Assembly (NCBI GenBank): GCA_023362775.1
Contig: JALMGJ010000004.1
Location: forward strand, 48,912,298 to 48,976,297
Reading direction: 5' to 3'
DNA from: Charina bottae
Taxonomy: Eukaryota; Chordata; Lepidosauria; Squamata; Charinaidae
Length of the DNA stretch: 64,000 nucleotides
Shown: positions 46,311 through 58,330 of the stretch, piece by piece
Position numbering within the stretch: position 1 is the first letter of the stretch
Layout: the number at the start of each line of letters is the position of its first letter
Notes under the pieces: generated by a model
The model's input: the letters and a program-made list of their open reading frames with translations, nothing else
Told to the model about the DNA's origin: nothing
The model's database searches: none
Position numbers and translations under genes: made by a program

Positions 46311-48180
46311 GCAAAAAATGAAAAAGAGGAAAAACCCTCAAGTTAAGAAATATATGAATGACTTCTGACCTTCTTTTCAACAGATAATTACAATCTTATT
46401 GTCCCTCCTCCCTCTTAGATGTTATACAAGTCCCTTCAGCCCCTCATTTACCCTAAGCAAGCCCTCTGCAATGACCTGAGAGGATAATTAGATTAATGCC
46501 AGGTTAGATAATATTTGATCAAGGCTGCATACTGTTAGGGATTGAAGGAAAATTATGTGGCAGGCTAGGCTCTTGAAGGACATCAAGTATCACCTACAGA
46601 CTACACAACTACACAATAATATGAATACCATTCACTACACAGACAACTGTCCCTACCATTGGCAGCCACATTAAGGTGATTCAAGTTCCTTTGTTGCACA
46701 GAAGGAGACAAGCCTGGAAGCTTATCTTTTCTTCACAGCAAAGGAGGCGAGCATTACTACTTCCTCATTGCTCTGACAATAGACAAGCAACAGTTCCAAA
46801 AACATTTTGCTTTTCTTTGAAGAAAGGGAAAATGCTGAAGACTGAAGACACCTCCATTTCATCCAGTGATGGACATCTCTGAAGCTTCTTCTTTTTTTTG
46901 CCCAAGTGAGAGGCAGCAAAAGGGGAGAGTGCAGAAGGCCTAGCAAATGTCAGGAACATAGTAGAAAATTGTACCATTTTGTATTTTCTGTCCCAAGGTA
47001 AATGAGAGAGAGAGAGAGACAGAGAGACAGACAGATGACAGAACACATAAAACAAGAACTTATAACTTGATTTGTGGATCATCCATAGTCTATGAGTAGA
47101 TCCAATTCTAATAAACTTCCGACAGTGATAGAAGTGAAGCTTAAAACTGAAGGGCTTTTTTAATCAATTCAAAAACTCATTATGAGAGACCCCAAAGCTA
47201 AGATGAAATATCATTGTGCTTGTCAAGAATTAATCTCAAACCATTATATTCTATTCCTGCAGCTGCGGCTTCTTTTTTGTTTCCCAAAATATACCTGGTG
47301 TGGCTTTAGTTATAGGAAGGTTTTAAAAGGGGCCTTTCTGCAAAAATACCATTATCTGCATGGGAAAGAATCTTAGAAGAGCAGTATCCAAGATGCTGAG
47401 GATCCTGGGACAATGTTTCCATGGCACCCTAGTAAGTATGCAAGTATTGCAAAAAACAAAAACAAAAAAACCCCTCCCTTTGTTTCTTGTACCTAGTACA
47501 CTGTCTTGAGTATGTGTGGCAATGTCTCAGGCTTAAGGCATTCTAAAACATGTTTCCAGGGTATTTAAAATGAATATTTAGGTCTTTTATTGCAAACCAG
47601 ACCTACTATGGGTGTGAAATAACTTGATTTTCCTATTATGCCTTTAAAATCCACCTGTTAATGAGATATTCCAGAAGAAATGTGTTCTATAAAAGTCAAA
47701 TGATGTCAATCAACAGAAGAACAGAATAAGCTTGGAATAAATTGATAAAGAAGTAATTCTTAGCATTTCTCATGATTGGTGGATATAGTCATTATTCATT
47801 GTTTGCTTTTTATGCATAAGCAATTGCCATTTTTTCCTGACATATGATAGATAATTGTCCTTAAGAATTTGCAAGTAAAATGTGACATTTGCATAAAGGT
47901 TTCCTTTTTAACTTACTTTCACCTCCACACTTCTGGGCTTCAGTCTGATGGAGAAAGGCACCTGAAAAGCAAAGTGGCTTTTAATGAGAGCATCCCTTAG
48001 GATAGAATAAATCAGGTAACCTTTGACTTCTGATAGATAGCTAGTTGCTTTTACTAGAATGCATCTCTGTATAACTCTGTGATTCTGAGACCAGGTTTAG
48101 GCTCTTTATGGTGTTTTTTTAAAGCAATGACAGGAAAAGCCACATACCCTTTCCTAAGACCCTCCCTGAACAATTATATG
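46311..48180. other. Unannotated stretch
   Basis: A short AGAGAC-rich run lies at about 47005-47035. No credible gene or element was recognised. Confidence 0.4.
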
Positions 48181-48184
48181 CTGT

Positions 48185-48345
48185 GGTATGGTAACAGCGT
48201 TCCACACGTGTCATGCTGGCCACATGACCGTGGAAGCGTCTTCGGACAACACTGGCTCTTCGGCTAAGAAACGGAGATGAGCACCGGCCCCTAGAGTCGG
48301 ACACGACTGCACAAATGTGCGGGGGGAAACTTTACCTTTTTTTAT
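48185..48345 (+). mobile_element. Sauria-type SINE 3' part
   Basis: GGTAACAGCGTTCCACACGT, CTGGCCACATGACCGTGGAA, GGAGATGAGCACCGGCCCCT and AGTCGGACACGACTGCACAA form a well-kept SINE tail ending in GGGGAAACTTTACC and a T-rich end. The AGTCGGACACGACT part mirrors the BovB 3' terminus. Confidence 0.9.
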
Positions 48346-48729
48346 CATGCACATCACACATTTAATCAGGAGTGGAAGCCCTTTTGGTGAAAGCAATCTA
48401 TTCTCTGGTAGACATGGATTGTGATAGATGATAGAATTTAGGAGAACTTGTTTCCCAGTTTGAATCCAAAGAGAAATCAGCTCTTCAGAAGCATCAAGGC
48501 TATGAAGTTAATGACAGCTTGTTACTAATTTCAAGCTTAGCACCAGGCACAGACAAACAAGTATCTATTCAGGGATGTGAAGAGGAGGCTGGGTGTGAGG
48601 GCTGCATGTGTTAGAGTTTTTCTATGTAGAAGTCATGCAAATGGATTCCTTTACTGTGAATTTCCAGCCTGTAAAGCTAGTATTTTTCCATACAATGTTC
48701 CCATAACAAAAAGCAAGTAAACAACAGGT

Positions 48730-49235
48730 GTGTGACCTTCCATAGCCAAAACAAAGCAATATCAGCCCAGAAATACCTTGTCCCGTGGGAACCGTTCCCC
48801 GAAGGGAACAACAATGTGCAACACTGCCATCTCATGGCGATTTATAGTAAGTACAACTCTGTAAATGCATTGTCAGTTTGAAAATGTCTTGACCCACATA
48901 TGGCCAATCAGAATGCTGAACCAAGTGTATAATTCAGCTATGAACTATGGGTCTACATCCATCTATGGGTCTACATCCATCTTTCTTCTTGACTTCTATC
49001 TGTCCTGTTACCATGTACTCTGTTCCTGAATTGTAACTATGCCTGGCCTTTGTATGGGCCATGATTTTTCATCACATCTGCTGATGGAACTCTGCATATG
49101 CTTTGTTTTTTTTCCTTTTGCAATAATGTACTATATCTCAATTATTGCCTTATGCTACAATAAAATATTGTTAGCCTTATCGTTGTTTGGATTACTCTGC
49201 GCCTGAAACCCCTAAAGCCAGCAACAACCCACAGC
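48730..49235 (+). mobile_element. Possible solo LTR
   Basis: The region from about 48778 (TGTCCCGTGGGAACC) to about 49230 ends like an LTR: CTACAATAAAATATTGTTAG gives a poly-A signal, followed by GCGCCTGAAACCCCTAAAGC and CAGCAACA. A direct repeat GGGTCTACATCCATCT occurs twice (about 48950 and 48966). I found no convincing target duplication, so ends and class are uncertain. Confidence 0.35.
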
Positions 49236-49413
49236 ATGTAGAAGGCTACATCATAAAGTACATAAGCAATCAGATTTGGTACAGTTTTTGCCTAATTTGA
49301 TCTACGCTTGTAAAAGAATCATGTTCGTTGGTATTCTTAAATGGCAAAGACAAACTTTGGCTTTTGTAGTAAAGCTTAAAAGTAGAGCTAAGAAATAGTC
49401 CTGGTCAGTAGTA

Positions 49414-50143
49414 CAGGTAGTCTTTAGTTAATGATGGTAATTGGGACCAGAATTTCCATCGCTAAGCAATGCGGTTGTAAAGCGTGATGACACGTGACTG
49501 CATCGCTTAGTGACAGCAATCCCAGCAGTCCCCGTTGCCATCGTTAAGCAAAAATTGTGGGTTGTTAAGCGAGGACCTCACATGACTACGACTTGCAACT
49601 TCCTGCCTGCTTCCCACAAGCAAAGTCAATGGGAAAGCTGGCTGGAAGTTGCAAGTTCCAGGTGGCTTGCAAGCAGGCTGGAGGGCAGGTGAGTACTACA
49701 GAGTGAGGTGGGGGGGGTGCTCTGGTGAGTGTGTGTGGGCTGGGGAGAGTATGCTGTGGAGCCACAAAAGTGCATGCAGGCTGGGGAGAGGGTGCTGTGC
49801 CGCAAGCACGGTGTGGGGCACGAGATCCCTGGAATCTCATACTCCATAGGGGACTTTTTGAGAGAAAAAGCAGTGGAAGTGACTTGCATCCTTCCCTGCC
49901 AGCTTTCCATTGACTTTGCTTGTGGGAAGCTGTCAGGGAAGGTCGCAAATGGCAATCATGTGATTGCAGGATGCTGCAACCATCATAAGTGCCAGCTGGT
50001 TGCCAAGCGCCCAGATCGTGATCACGCAACTGTGGGGGTGCTGGGGTGGCTAGAACTTCGAGGATCGGTTTTAAGTATCACTCGTTTAGTGCCATTGCAA
50101 CTTCAAACGGTCACTGAATGAGTGGTCGTTAACTGAAATTACA
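49414..50143 (+). mobile_element. TA-flanked MITE (GTTAAGTG-type), rearranged
   Basis: The ends are imperfect inverted repeats (CAGGTAGTCTTTAGTTAA and TTAACTGAAATTACA) with TA on both sides. The body has the AAGCRATG/GTTAAGCG-type blocks and CATGTGATTGCAGGATGCTG typical of a common squamate MITE. A 35-bp block (CTTCCCACAAGCAAAGTCAA at 49610) recurs inverted at about 49901-49933, so part of the interior is duplicated in reverse. Frames across it are spurious. Confidence 0.75.
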
Positions 50144-50199
50144 TATATGCCTTTCTACATCTAGCTTCCTCACAAATTCTGCTCCTACCATCATTATAT

Positions 50200-50580
50200 A
50201 TTTGGTAGTCCTTCAGGTTCGAAGAAGACACACTGTTGTGCAGTTCATCTGTGGACACGGAGGTGGCTCTGCAGTCCCAGTCTGGAAGCACAGAGTGTAG
50301 CACAGTGGGGGCACTGGAAGTCCATTGTTGTAGTAACTGTGGGTGTTATTCAGCGATGCTGCTCATGGTTTTCTATCAGTTTTTGGCGGCAGCGGTCTTC
50401 AAAGCCGGTGGAGGCTTCATAGCACAGGGCTCGCCAGCGGGTTCTGTCAGCAGCCGCAGCTTCTAGTTCCCTTGGCTGAATGTCACAGTGGCGCAGGCTT
50501 TCTTTCACAGCATCTTTGTAGTGCTTGCGTGGATGACCTGGAAGTCTCTTCCCAGACTCCAGTACTACCACCATTACAAC
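50200..50580 (-). mobile_element. Non-LTR retrotransposon C-terminal fragment
   Basis: The minus frame 50350-50592 includes SGKRLPGHPRKHYKDAVKES, LRHCDIQPRELEAAAADRTR and WRALCYEASTGFEDR. This is the C-terminal segment that follows reverse transcriptase in several LINE families. The clade cannot be named from this piece. More of the same element extends left to about 50200 in broken frames. Confidence 0.65.
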
Positions 50581-50592
50581 AGTAATTAACAA

Positions 50593-51850
50593 ACCAAAAA
50601 AAAAAAATTAAGCTAGGAGAATAAAAAATACAGAGTAAGTTTTGATCCTATTAGCAAAATAGTAATAATTTTCAAATTGGTTTTGCAGTGTTTGCAGAAT
50701 GAGGGGTTCATATCACTACAGATTTGAAAATGAAATATCATACCAACAATTGAAGAAGGAACAGTATTACACCATCTGCCAATCAAACTGGATTGTGTGT
50801 AGACCAGGATATGTTCACATGACAGTAATCTGAGGTCATAAAAGGAATCTACTCTACATATATAACACTGACAATATACAGGGATTACCCAGTCCACCAC
50901 ATGCAATAGATGATAAAGTTCTGAACTGTTACAGTTCTTTATTTTTTTTTAAGTGAAATGTGTCACTTCTGATACTTTAGCAGTGCAAAGTGACAAACCA
51001 AAACACGGTGGCAACTCCACTGGATTTTCATAAACAAAGACATATGGATCCCTCTAACTCCAGTTTCTGTCAGGACTGTCATAATATTTTTTTGTTTTGT
51101 TTTTGGAAAAAAAAATCTAGACTCTCTGTACTCATTAATATGTTTGCATACCTGTCCTAATATACTGTAGTTCTTAATATAATTTAAAAAGGTGGAATCC
51201 AAAGAGAAAGAAGCATCAGAACTGCTTTCATATTGAAGTTAATGACAAGTTTAGCACCAGGCCTCTTGCATTCACTTTTGCTTCACAGTTAAACATCTAT
51301 CTCTTCAGTAATGTGCAGATATTGTATATTTTTTGCCTTTAATGAGGTGCAAAAAATGAAGGAAGATTCGGTAATTCTTGACTTAAATCATAAAGCACTA
51401 CACAATAAATCAATCAAGGGGAGACGTTTTTATGACTTGTGACGCACATCTTTTAAAATGTTTTTTCCCCATCATATAGCTATTTTAGGTTTTTTTTTAA
51501 ACAGAAACTTGACTAAGGCAACATTGCCTTTTTAATATTCTAATAGTAACATTCTAATTTCCTAAGTGAGTAAACATTAAATAGGTCATTTCATGTCACA
51601 CACACTATTTGTTGTCATTGAATCTTTTTATCTCCCCATTTCAACATTCTATGAATGTCCTGCTGGGTAAATTTATAATATTAGGAACATATTGTATGTG
51701 CTGTCACAAAGTGACAAGAGTGGAGGTGGGCTTGTCTATTAAGGAATTACTGCCATGGTAAATGTGACTAATCCCAAAACATCAGAAACAAATTTTGAGA
51801 ATTCTCCACTGAATAAGCCCTGTCTCTCATCCTCTGTATCACATATTCTT
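50593..51850. other. Unannotated stretch
   Basis: No elements are recognised. Confidence 0.4.
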
Positions 51851-51856
51851 CATTAC

Positions 51857-51942
51857 CCTCCTCCTCCTCCTCCTCCTCCTCCTCCTCCTCCTCCTCCTCC
51901 TCCTCCTCCTCCTCCTCCTCCTCCTCCTCCTCCTCCTCCTCC
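51857..51942 (+). repeat. (CTC)n triplet microsatellite
   Basis: About 28-29 uninterrupted CTC/TCC units form a pure polypurine-polypyrimidine tract that can adopt triplex (H-DNA) structure. It makes poly-Pro and poly-Glu frames on the two strands, which are not genes. Confidence 0.98.
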
Positions 51943-52770
51943 ATAAAGTGTTGTATTTTTCTTCTATCCCCCACATTTTTTTAACATTAACTTAATACAA
52001 TTAAAACCAATGTTTTTTATGGACCAGACTGTGGAGAGAACACCACACGCAGTAACAAAACACCTGTGAGAAGTAGAGATATTTTATGATTTTATTAAAA
52101 TAATACTATAAATAGCAGTGTCTGGGGAGATGGCAAGGGGGGATTATAAAGCTGATGCAATGCAAACTGTGACACACACATGTACAAAAGTGTACAAAAG
52201 GGTTGGAGTTGCACTGCAATCGTGCATTGCTGCTTCTGTCATTTTGACAAACATGGTGAATCCTATGGACACCTCTGGATGTAAATTGTTGAAAGAAAAC
52301 AATTTCAGCCACAGATTGATTTGTTCTATTTCACTGCTTACAAGATCAGGGGTTTTTAACCTTGCTGGCATTTTGTGAAATTCTTTATAATGCTTCAATT
52401 CATACATTATGGTAATCCATGGCTTGCTCGAACCATGTTTTCAATAAACCATAGTTATGTTTATCATGATAATTTGATTTATACATCAAATAAAATGGTT
52501 TATAAAACACAATGTCTGGAATATATAATATGCTAAAAGCCAAAACCAAACAAATGAGATTATGACTTAAGAGTAGATGCATTGGCATCCAGTCAAATGT
52601 CTACTATACAAGTAATTTGTTATTTCACAGCCCCCATCTTTTGTTTTTAGAAAATACCTCCCTTGATAAGCTTGCACAAATACTATTATTTGAGCCCTAG
52701 TTTCTTATATCTAAACTACTATTATACAGTATGCACTGCTGTAGCTGCACTGATAGAATATTTGTTAGTG
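51943..52770. other. Unannotated stretch
   Basis: No elements are recognised. The overlapping 86-87 codon frames on both strands near 52118-52407 have no family signature. Confidence 0.4.
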
Positions 52771-52786
52771 TGAAATAAGTTTTTCA

Positions 52787-53050
52787 GTGGTGCTCTCTGA
52801 GCCTTGTTGTTTTCTTGCAGACATTTCATTGCCAGAGTAGGCAACATCTTCAGTGCGAAAAGGGAGTGGGACTTGCTCTCTGTTTATATACCATGGGTTG
52901 TCCTGCTTGTGTTGGTGGAGGTGTTGTTCTCCCCTTAGGAGTTCCTTGATTGGGCTGTTGTTTGCTGCTTCGTTGATTGACTTAGTTAATCGTTCCTTGA
53001 TTAGGGTATATTGTGCTGTTTGATTGTTCCTCTGGTTCTAACCTTGGTGT
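52787..53050 (-). mobile_element. Penelope-like element, 5'-truncated 3' end
   Basis: This 264-bp copy of the terminal block plus the end of the coding tail matches 37168-37440. A perfect 11-bp duplication TAAGTTTTTCA flanks it (52776-52786 and 53051-53061). Confidence 0.93.
52814..52859 (-). ncRNA. Hammerhead-like motif
   Basis: On minus: GCA-CTGAAGA, GTTGCC/GGCAAT with loop TACTCT, GAAAT, GTC and TGCAAG. Core bases are intact. Confidence 0.6.
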
Positions 53051-53061
53051 TAAGTTTTTCA

Positions 53062-53880
53062 ATATGAATTATCTTGGGAAGAAAATTCTTTTCACTAATC
53101 CTAGAACTGGGCAAAACTGTATTGGAATATGGGCACGATATGGGATTCAGTGGTAGTAATCTTCTGTTTCATATTCCTGCTTACAATAGCACTCAATTTT
53201 TTTCTTCTGGTGGTGTAATATTTAAAACTTTGCTGATGTATTTTGTGTGTCAATTACAGTCTTGGGGAGGGGATGGCTGCATTTATTGCATTTGCTGGTG
53301 TCTTAAGGCTTTGTATCAGATCTTCGATTCTTTGTATCAGAACTTAGCAGTATATCTTCCATTAAAATTGCATTGGTTGAGCAATCAGTGGAACTTCAAA
53401 ACTTTCTTTTGAAGTTGTTTGGATTCTCATTTGTTACTAAAATAGGAAATGGGGAAAAAGTTAAAGATCACTGTGGTAAGGCAATGCAGAAGATTCCAGA
53501 TTCAATTTCCAGGATCATCAGGCGTAGCTGGGAAAATTTTTAGGCTGAAATCCCACAAAGCAAAATTGCCTTTGGGCAGTCACTGCAGTATAATTACTGA
53601 GCTAATAGACCAATAGTATGACCCAGTATAAGGTTGTTTCTTGTGTTCTGCTTTTTTCTATCATGAAAAGTAACATTCACTTTAAGAAATCCTGTTTCTT
53701 AGTTGTAAATCATAATTACTATTATTCTTGATATTGTTCATATTTAAAACCTTCAGTGCCCTGCTCATTTAAAAAAGTTTGTGGCAGCTTACAACAGTTC
53801 AAAGTTTTATATTTTCCAAATATAAAATTTTCCCAAGCTATTAACAACTGGGGACGGAAGGCCAAAATGGCAGGCACTAC
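53062..53880. other. Unannotated stretch
   Basis: No elements are recognised. The 112-codon frame at 53074-53412 has no domain signature that I know. Confidence 0.4.
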
Positions 53881-53888
53881 TATAAAGA

Positions 53889-54112
53889 AGGAGAGCCAGT
53901 TTGGTGTAGTGGTTAAGGCCTCAGGCTAGAAACCAGGAGACCATGAGTTCTAGTCCCACCCATCTGGGTGACCTTGGGCCAGTCGCTTTCTCTCAGGCCT
54001 AGGAAGGTGGCAATGGCAAACCACTTCTGAATACTTTGCCAAGAAAACAGCAGGGACTTGTCCAGGCAGTCTCCGAGAACTGGACATGATTGAACGAATT
54101 AAAAAAACCGAT
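53889..54112 (+). mobile_element. tRNA-derived SINE with BovB-like tail
   Basis: The head GAGCCAGTTTGGTGTAGTGG and tail GAACTGGACATGATTGAACG closely match 33043-33271, with a deletion of about 20 bp after the B box. The ATTGAACGAATTAAA end is very close to the BovB terminus. Confidence 0.9.
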
Positions 54113-55076
54113 AAGGAAAGCCCCGTTTCTTTGTAGATATACAGTATATTTTTGATCCATGGTTGTACTTGCCATTTTGGACCATTTGGCTCACAGTTGT
54201 TGATGGTTCTGGCACTTTCTGAAACAAATGCAGGAGTTTTCACTGGTGTTATAAAGTCAAAAGGTTCTCAGCCACTTAATTCTCCCTGAAAGATAATTCC
54301 AAAGAAAAGAAAAAGCTGTTGACAGTTCTAATTCCAATTGCAGAACACCTAGCTAAGGGCCTCAACAGATGTCTTTCACCACCAGACAGGCTTATATAGG
54401 TGCAACAGTCCTTTAATATCACATCACTGAGATGATATAATAATTTATTACATTTAGATAACTCCTTTAATTCAGGTGCTGAAAGTGGTGGTCATTTACA
54501 TTAACCACTAACAATGCTAATCCTATACATCTCTACATAGAAGAAATGTTCCATTGAGTTCATTGGGACATTCACCAGAAAAGTATAGAATTCCAGCGAA
54601 AATGGGTTTAAGGACAAGAGATTAATGCATTCAAGTAGTTGATAATCCTATTCACATGTTTGTACTTTCCACAGTTAGTTCACTTGGGCAAATAAGACAT
54701 AATTATCTATTATAACTAGTTCTCGTAAAAATTCCTGAACATCTCAGACAGAGTAATTGTTCTACTTTACACATGCTACTTTAGAAGTGTTTTAAAAGAA
54801 AGAAATAATTAGTCTTGGGATTGTATGGGTAGGATGGGAACATGGAAACAGCTTTTATACCAAACCTGACCAGTGTTCAGCTAATTCCCTACTGTGTCTT
54901 TTGATTGGAACTTTCTCTCTAGGATGCGCAAGTCTTTCCAAGCTATTTGAAATTACCTGATCTTTCCCAAATGCAGCAAGTTCTTTACAACTGAAGTATG
55001 ATTTTCCCTCAGTAGAAATAGTAATTACTCTAGGACTATTTTTTTAAAAATCAGTGCTAAAAATATTTTAATCATT
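54113..55076. other. Unannotated stretch
   Basis: No elements are recognised. Confidence 0.4.
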
Positions 55077-55084
55077 GTTTAAAT

Positions 55085-55352
55085 CAGGGGTGGGCAACGT
55101 TAGGCCCGTGGGCCATATAAGGCCCACGGGGCTCCTGCCTAAGGCCCGTGGGGCTCCCACCTGGAAACCCCGCCCCTTCCACATGATTGGCTCCCGCCCG
55201 CAAACCCCGCCCCCCAGTGCTTTACATTGGCTCCCGCCCGCAAACTCCGGCCCCTGGTCTGCAGAAATCCCAGAAACCCCGTCCCCCACCCCCCGGTCCC
55301 TGGTTATAAATATCCAAATGGCCCTTGGCAGAAAAAAAGTTCACCACCCCTG
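55085..55352 (+). mobile_element. hAT MITE, CAGGGGTGGG-type ends
   Basis: The element is 268 bp with ends CAGGGGTGGGCAACGT and CACCACCCCTG. A perfect 8-bp duplication GTTTAAAT flanks it (55077-55084 and 55353-55360). It is longer than the copy at 11751 because it holds an extra GATTGGCTCCCGCCCGC unit, the same motif (reversed) as the tandem CCAAT units of the hAT element at 29068. Confidence 0.95.
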
Positions 55353-55416
55353 GTTTAAATCATTAAAAACTGAAATATTAATTAATGGAACTTTTATGTG
55401 TGCATGTGAATGAGAA

Positions 55417-55483
55417 AGAGAAGAGAAGAGAAGAGAAGAGAAGAGAAGAGAAGAGAAGAGAAGAGAAGAGAAGAGAAGAGAAG
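55417..55483 (+). repeat. (AGAGA)n pentanucleotide microsatellite
   Basis: About thirteen GAGAA units in a pure purine tract lie 60 bp after the hAT element. Confidence 0.95.
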
Positions 55484-55489
55484 TTTTGT

Positions 55490-56425
55490 CTATCCTTTTG
55501 CTTCTGCTCCAAATAAGTACTTAAGATGTGCAGAAGGAAAAACACAACAACATGGCCTATCGAATCCTATGGCAAATGAAAATGAAGAACTAAATTTGAT
55601 GAAAAATCTATTCTCTTCACTCTCCAACAAGTGTGATTTTTGAAATGCATTATCTGGAAGCTAAGTGAGAATTCCTGAGGTAGCTAAATTTGGTTCTACA
55701 AAAAAATGTGGATGGGTATGAAGGATCACTTTTGTCAATCACACTTTTAATGCAGGTTATTGTGTTAAACCATCATCTTGGTTGGCTAATGGTTGATAAG
55801 TCAGCATTGTGAACCTTTTAGCAGACAAGTGAAAAATCAGATAATTTACTAAGTAGCCCTTCTCTGAAAGACATGAAAAACAGGCTTTAAAAGTGGCATT
55901 GTTGATTTGCTTTGTATGGAATAAATTCTCTCTCTTTCTTTATCTGAAAAAATAGAAGTAGATTGAAAGGTTTGTTTAAATTGGTAGCTCTTTAAGCTTT
56001 ATGTTTGGCCCAAAGTCTGGATTGGTTAGGCAAAGTGTGAGAGTTATTCCAAAGCTGTATAGATTGGAACCAAAACAGCCATCTCCAAACTGGACATTAG
56101 AATCGCAAATCTTGCACTTCTTTTCCCAAATGCTCAGATCTTGAGCTATTATATAGTGAAATCATGCAACATTTTATTTTGTAGATTCAGTACAAGTAAA
56201 TGAGATATGTGGAGAAAGGAAACAAATATAGTGTAATGACGAAGAAAAGATGTGATATTTTCTCAGGAGCAACAGGGTTGGGCTCTTCTCAATTTCATAC
56301 CACAGTATTTTCATTATCTTATGGCTCTGTACAAACTAATGATATCCCTTTCTAATGTCTGTATTTCTTTTATCTGTATGGTGAGAACATGTCTGCCATT
56401 AATCTGATCCAAGAAACAGTGTTGT
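55490..56425. other. Unannotated stretch
   Basis: No elements are recognised. Confidence 0.4.
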
Positions 56426-56429
56426 ATAT

Positions 56430-56615
56430 ATGTGTTTTAATATACAAACTCTCCCATAAGGCTCATCCACATAATATACAGTATTTTTAACTTGTTTTAT
56501 TGTGAACCGCCCAGAGTTCCCTGGTTGGAGGAGATGGGCGGTAATACAAATTTAAATAATAAATAATAATAAATGAATAAGTAAGTAAGTAAGTAAGCAA
56601 GCAAGCAAGCACTTT
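56430..56615 (+). mobile_element. CR1/L2-type LINE 3' tail
   Basis: TTTTATTGTGAACCGCCCAG, GGAGATGGGCGGTAATACAA and AATAATAAATAATAATAAAT lead into TAAG and then CAAG tetranucleotides. The tail repeat has changed unit three times, which suggests stepwise slippage. Confidence 0.8.
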
Positions 56616-56905
56616 TGCCTTGCTTTTCTCTCATCCTGGAGCCAGGAAGCACTCCTGTCAACCTAACACTTGATTCCTCCATTTTGAGCCATTACTGTAT
56701 GTTGGAATGCTGCTGCCCATACAGCTATACTGTGCAACACCACAGAGAACATAATTGGTAGTTTTCTCAGGCTGAAATTGGAATATCACCAACCATGGGA
56801 AAAGCCACCATCAATTGCTGTACAGAATATTACAGCCAGCGTAGTGTTTGTATGGTCCAGGTGCTCTTTCTAATCATTTTTTTCCCTTAACTTTTTGAAA
56901 AAACT

Positions 56906-57455
56906 TGTTGGATTGTAAACATATTCTTACATTTCTGTATATATAAATACAAATATATTTCATATTCATATATTAGAAACATATGCACTTGTATTATGGC
57001 TCTGAAACTATTTTGTATTTCCTTGAAGAGTTTTGTTAACTTTCTTACCCTTCCTTTCTAGCAGGCCTTGATAGATAGCTGTGCCCATAGAAAGATAAAG
57101 TGTACTTTCCAAGGATAGCTTCTCCAGGGGAAATATATTGTTTAATAATGGTCAAAGGGCCCTAGCAAGGATGGAAGGAAGTTCCTAATATGGAGTGAAG
57201 GAAGGAAATTCCTAATATGGAATGAGGGTAAGGTGGAGTATGGGTAACTGAGTAAGGGGTGGTCTTCTAAAGGAGGAGTTGAATGGAATCTATATAATGT
57301 GCTGTAGGAAGGGGGTCCTGCGCGGCCGCCCACCTAACAGCTTGCTGTCATTGCTTTTGCTCTTGGGTGAATAAACTCCTAACTTCATGCAATTGGTCAG
57401 TTTCTTTACTCCCGGCTCAGGAACGAACTTGGTAAGATAAAATTTACTTCTAACA
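56906..57455 (+). mobile_element. Solo LTR (ERV-like), intact copy
   Basis: The 550-bp LTR starts TGTTGGA and ends TCTAACA (inverted with one mismatch). A 4-bp duplication AACT flanks it (56902-56905 and 57456-57459). A TATA-like motif lies at 57291 and AATAAA at 57370-57375. Two near-identical ~25-bp repeats (GGAAGTTCCTAATATGGAGT type) lie at about 57174 and 57203. It has no retroviral genes. It shares its family with the split copy at 8482. Confidence 0.93.
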
Positions 57456-57459
57456 AACT

Positions 57460-58125
57460 ATTGACCTGTTCACCAAATGATCACTAGATAGCAGCAAAGA
57501 GTTTGTCTCTCTTTACTGCAATGTGGTGGTCATCTTGATTTGTGTTGCCCTGATGCACCAATGTATAAGTATTCTTCGGGTTTTGATGAATGTGGAAGCT
57601 GTTTTAAGTTGTGGTGCCCTTGGATACATTTACATAAATTTATCTCAATAATTGTTGACCTGTCAACACTTTTCAAAAGTTGACACTAAATATAATTTAA
57701 TGGGACAAAAAGAATTATTACATACATGCTTAGAGTGTTTCTAAGCATTAAAAGTAATTTAAATGAAATGATTTTAAATTTACCCCTGTTTCCCAGCCTG
57801 GCACTGCATACTTTTTAGAAAGCACTTCATGGTAATCACTCAAAGGCCAGGTGTACCTCTTGTCCTGAAAGAAGTTGCACATGCCTCATCTACAGTGAGA
57901 TGACTTCAACTAGAAGTTCTCTTTCTACAGTAGTTCACATTACATGCACAATAATCATGCGAAAGACTACAAGACATGCATGGCTCCATTTGGGTGTCTG
58001 TCCAACTATAAAGTATACTTCAGTAGGTTAAAGATAATCTAGAAATGTTAATCAGCTTTCCAGAATTCCATTTTTTAATTTTTTAAAATTCTTTATTTCT
58101 TAGCTTGGAATTTTTTCAGGTGTCA
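57460..58125. other. Unannotated stretch
   Basis: No elements are recognised. Confidence 0.4.
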
Positions 58126-58129
58126 TTCT

Positions 58130-58330
58130 AAAACATGGGTCCCAAACTCTTCAGCTCATCCACCCCTTCATGAAGTTTCAGATTGTTCATCGACACCCAA
58201 ACATTTATTATATGAAAATAATTTAATAAATACTACTTTAACTAATAGCACTATGAATAAAAATAACAATAAATGATAATGATAATGATAACTTCATAAA
58301 ATATGAATAGGTAATAATTAAAATATGAAA
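58130..58330 (+). mobile_element. Possible hAT fragment, degraded
   Basis: ACATGGGTCCCAAACTCTTC followed by CCACCCCTTCATGAAGTTTC resembles the left end of hAT elements, but I see no matching right end or 8-bp duplication. Confidence 0.35.

Noticed and set aside
49586..50029. 147-codon minus-strand frame and overlapping frames
   Set aside because: They lie inside the TA-flanked MITE, are open on both strands and have no domain motif.
51755..51974. Poly-proline and poly-glutamate proteins
   Set aside because: They are translations of the (CTC)n microsatellite.
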